From contig NZ_JAIVFS010000052.1 in NCBI RefSeq assembly GCF_020829645.1, positions 1-48,516 of the forward strand: a stretch of DNA of 48,516 nt, read 5' to 3'. Made by a program: the position numbers and the translations under genes. The notes beneath the pieces are model-generated. The model had not been told where the DNA came from. It was given only the letters and a program-made list of their open reading frames with translations, and did no database searches. This DNA is from Nostoc mirabile CHAB5784 (GTDB taxonomy: Bacteria > Cyanobacteriota > Cyanobacteriia > Cyanobacteriales > Nostocaceae). Below, one piece after another: positions 47,268-48,516 of the stretch (the first letter of the stretch is position 1; each line of letters begins with the position of its first letter).

Positions 47268-48516
47268 ATGGAAGAATTTGCTGACAAATTAGCGGCACAA
47301 AGTCCTGCTTTTCAACGTGCTTACTTGGGTAGTTTAGCGCCAAGCTTGGTAAAGTCGGGAAATTTAGAGAAGTATTACAAAACTCTGACTGATTTTGATT
47401 TCATCACTGCCAAGATTAACCATCCTGAGTTTGGGGTACAGCCGCTAATTGAAGATTATGATTTGATTGATCATAGGGAGATGTCTAATAACTCAGAATA
47501 CAACTTTAAAAAAGGCACAAGTCTGGAATTGATTCAAAGTGCATTGAGACTGTCAGCGCATATTTTAGTCGCGGGTAAGCGGCAATTAGCGAGTCAATTG
47601 CACGGACGGTTACTAAATCAGAAAATGCCAGAGGAGATTCAGGAATTACTGGTACAAATAAAGCAAAGGACAACTACTCCTTGGCTGTGTGCCTTGACCC
47701 CTAGCTTAACCCCACCAGGAGGACGCTTACTCCGCACCCTCAATGGTCATAGTAAGTCGGTAAATGCCGTCGCCGTCACCCTCAATGGGCAACAGGTGAT
47801 TTCTGCCTCCTCTGACTCCACCCTCAAAGTCTGGAATCTGGCAACAGGGGAGGAACTATTCACCCTCAATGGTCATAGTAACTCGGTATTTGCCGTCGCC
47901 GTCACCCCCAATGGGCAACAGGTGATTTCTGCCTCCGATGACAACACCCTCAAAGTCTGGAATCTGGCAACAGGGGAGGAACTATTCACCCTCAATGGTC
48001 ATAGTGGCCCGGTACGTGCAGTCGCCGTCACCCCCGATGGTCAACAGGTGATTTCTGGTTCAGATGACAACACCCTCAAAGTCTGGAATCTGGCAACAGG
48101 GGAGGAACTATTCACCCTCAATGGTTATAGTGGCCCGGTAAGTGCAGTCGCCGTCACCCCCGATGGTCAACAGGTGATTTCTGGTTTAGATGACAACACC
48201 CTCAAAGTCTGGAATCTGGCAACAGGGAAAGAACAATTCACTCTCAATGGTCATAGTAGCCCGGTAAGAGCAGTCGCCGTTACCCCCGATGGGCAACGGG
48301 TGATTTCTGGTTCAGTTGACGACACCCTCAAAGTCTGGAATCTGGCAACAGGGGAGGAACTATTCACCCTCACTGGTCATAGTCAGTGGGTAAGAGCAGT
48401 CGCCGTTACCCCCGATGGGCAACGGGTGATTTCTGGTTCAGTTGACGACACCCTCAAAGTCTGGAATCTGGCAACAGGGGAGGAACTATTCACCCTCACT
48501 GGTCATAGTCAGTGGA
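47268..48516 (+). CDS. WD40 repeat protein (partial, runs off window), continuation of the NACHT protein
   Basis: ATG 47268 lies 1 nt after the TGA of the preceding gene. The frame is open to the end of the window (over 410 codons). The first 155 residues are helical (MEEFADKLAAQSPAFQRAYL, SAHILVAGKRQLASQLHGRL), like the linker domain of NACHT/AP-ATPase proteins, and the rest is WD40 repeats of 42 residues (LNGHSxxVxAVAVTxxGQQV, ISxSxDxTLKVWNLATGEEL). Six full repeats and the start of a seventh are visible. A single extra T in GCGTGAGATG would explain the split. Real end lies outside the window. Confidence 0.75.
   Translation, partial: MEEFADKLAAQSPAFQRAYLGSLAPSLVKSGNLEKYYKTLTDFDFITAKINHPEFGVQPLIEDYDLIDHREMSNNSEYNFKKGTSLELIQSALRLSAHILVAGKRQLASQLHGRLLNQKMPEEIQELLVQIKQRTTTPWLCALTPSLTPPGGRLLRTLNGHSKSVNAVAVTLNGQQVISASSDSTLKVWNLATGEELFTLNGHSNSVFAVAVTPNGQQVISASDDNTLKVWNLATGEELFTLNGHSGPVRAVAVTPDGQQVISGSDDNTLKVWNLATGEELFTLNGYSGPVSAVAVTPDGQQVISGLDDNTLKVWNLATGKEQFTLNGHSSPVRAVAVTPDGQRVISGSVDDTLKVWNLATGEELFTLTGHSQWVRAVAVTPDGQRVISGSVDDTLKVWNLATGEELFTLTGHSQW
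47739..48494 (+). repeat. six near-identical 126-bp WD40-encoding repeats
   Basis: Units start at 47739, 47865, 47991, 48117, 48243 and 48369, with a seventh beginning at 48495. The blocks AAAGTCTGGAATCTGGCAAC and ACAGG(G)GAGGAACTATTCACC recur almost unchanged, while the codons after GGTCATAGT vary most. Recent expansion or gene conversion is likely. Confidence 0.9.

Overview
The window looks like chromosomal DNA of a filamentous, probably heterocyst-forming cyanobacterium (Nostocales, Nostoc/Calothrix-like). The grounds are the many HIP1 octamers (GCGATCGC), the many heptamer arrays of the STRR type known from this group, ndhN, DUF3172, AMIN, DUF29, TPR-CHAT and NACHT/WD40 proteins, and the cyanobacterial order of the ribosomal cluster. 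Genus and species cannot be fixed from the sequence alone.

Layout. (1) 1-4480 is a decayed accessory stretch: a secreted-protein pseudogene, a broken TPR-CHAT gene, a fragment of a metallopeptidase gene, a DUF29 gene, an antitoxin-like gene whose PIN-toxin partner is a pseudogene split by a TA-flanked MITE-like insertion, and an intact metallopeptidase gene. (2) 4489-8369, minus strand: secG, gpmI and an ABC-F ATPase. (3) 8526-15023 is accessory: two DUF2887/Rpn-type genes, an unknown protein, an AT-rich plus-strand pair (dynamin-like GTPase plus HsdR_N-like PD-(D/E)XK nuclease), DUF29, an XRE regulator and an unknown gene. (4) 15033-33536, minus strand, is the S10-spc-alpha supercluster, read rplC-rplD-rplW-rplB-rpsS-rplV-rpsC-rplP-rpmC-rpsQ-rplN-rplX-rplE-rpsH-rplF-rplR-rpsE-rplO-secY-adk-infA-rpmJ-rpsM-rpsK-rpoA-rplQ-truA-rplM-rpsI-rpmE-prfA. 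(5) 34507-44934: ndhN, a GNAT remnant, an ABC-2 permease, DUF3172, an AMIN protein, a CPA2 antiporter, a 5'-truncated second antiporter, corA, a membrane protein and a GDSL esterase. (6) 45048-48516: a 21-bp tandem repeat and a NACHT-type NTPase followed, one frame over, by a WD40 protein that runs off the window.

The ribosomal cluster couples ribosome synthesis with transcription (rpoA), initiation and termination (infA, prfA), rRNA/tRNA modification (truA) and protein export (secY here, secG nearby). Most of its spacers longer than about 60 nt carry a two-armed array: a heptamer repeated on one side and a roughly complementary heptamer repeated on the other, so the transcript could fold into a long hairpin. 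The arrays also supply some start-codon, Shine-Dalgarno-like and C-terminal coding sequence. The leader upstream of rplC has two mutually exclusive stems.

The most likely undescribed system is the GTPase-nuclease pair at 10597-13390. The NACHT/WD40 pair at the right edge and the broken TPR-CHAT and PIN loci fit a genome rich in conflict systems. No tRNA, rRNA or CRISPR array was recognised.
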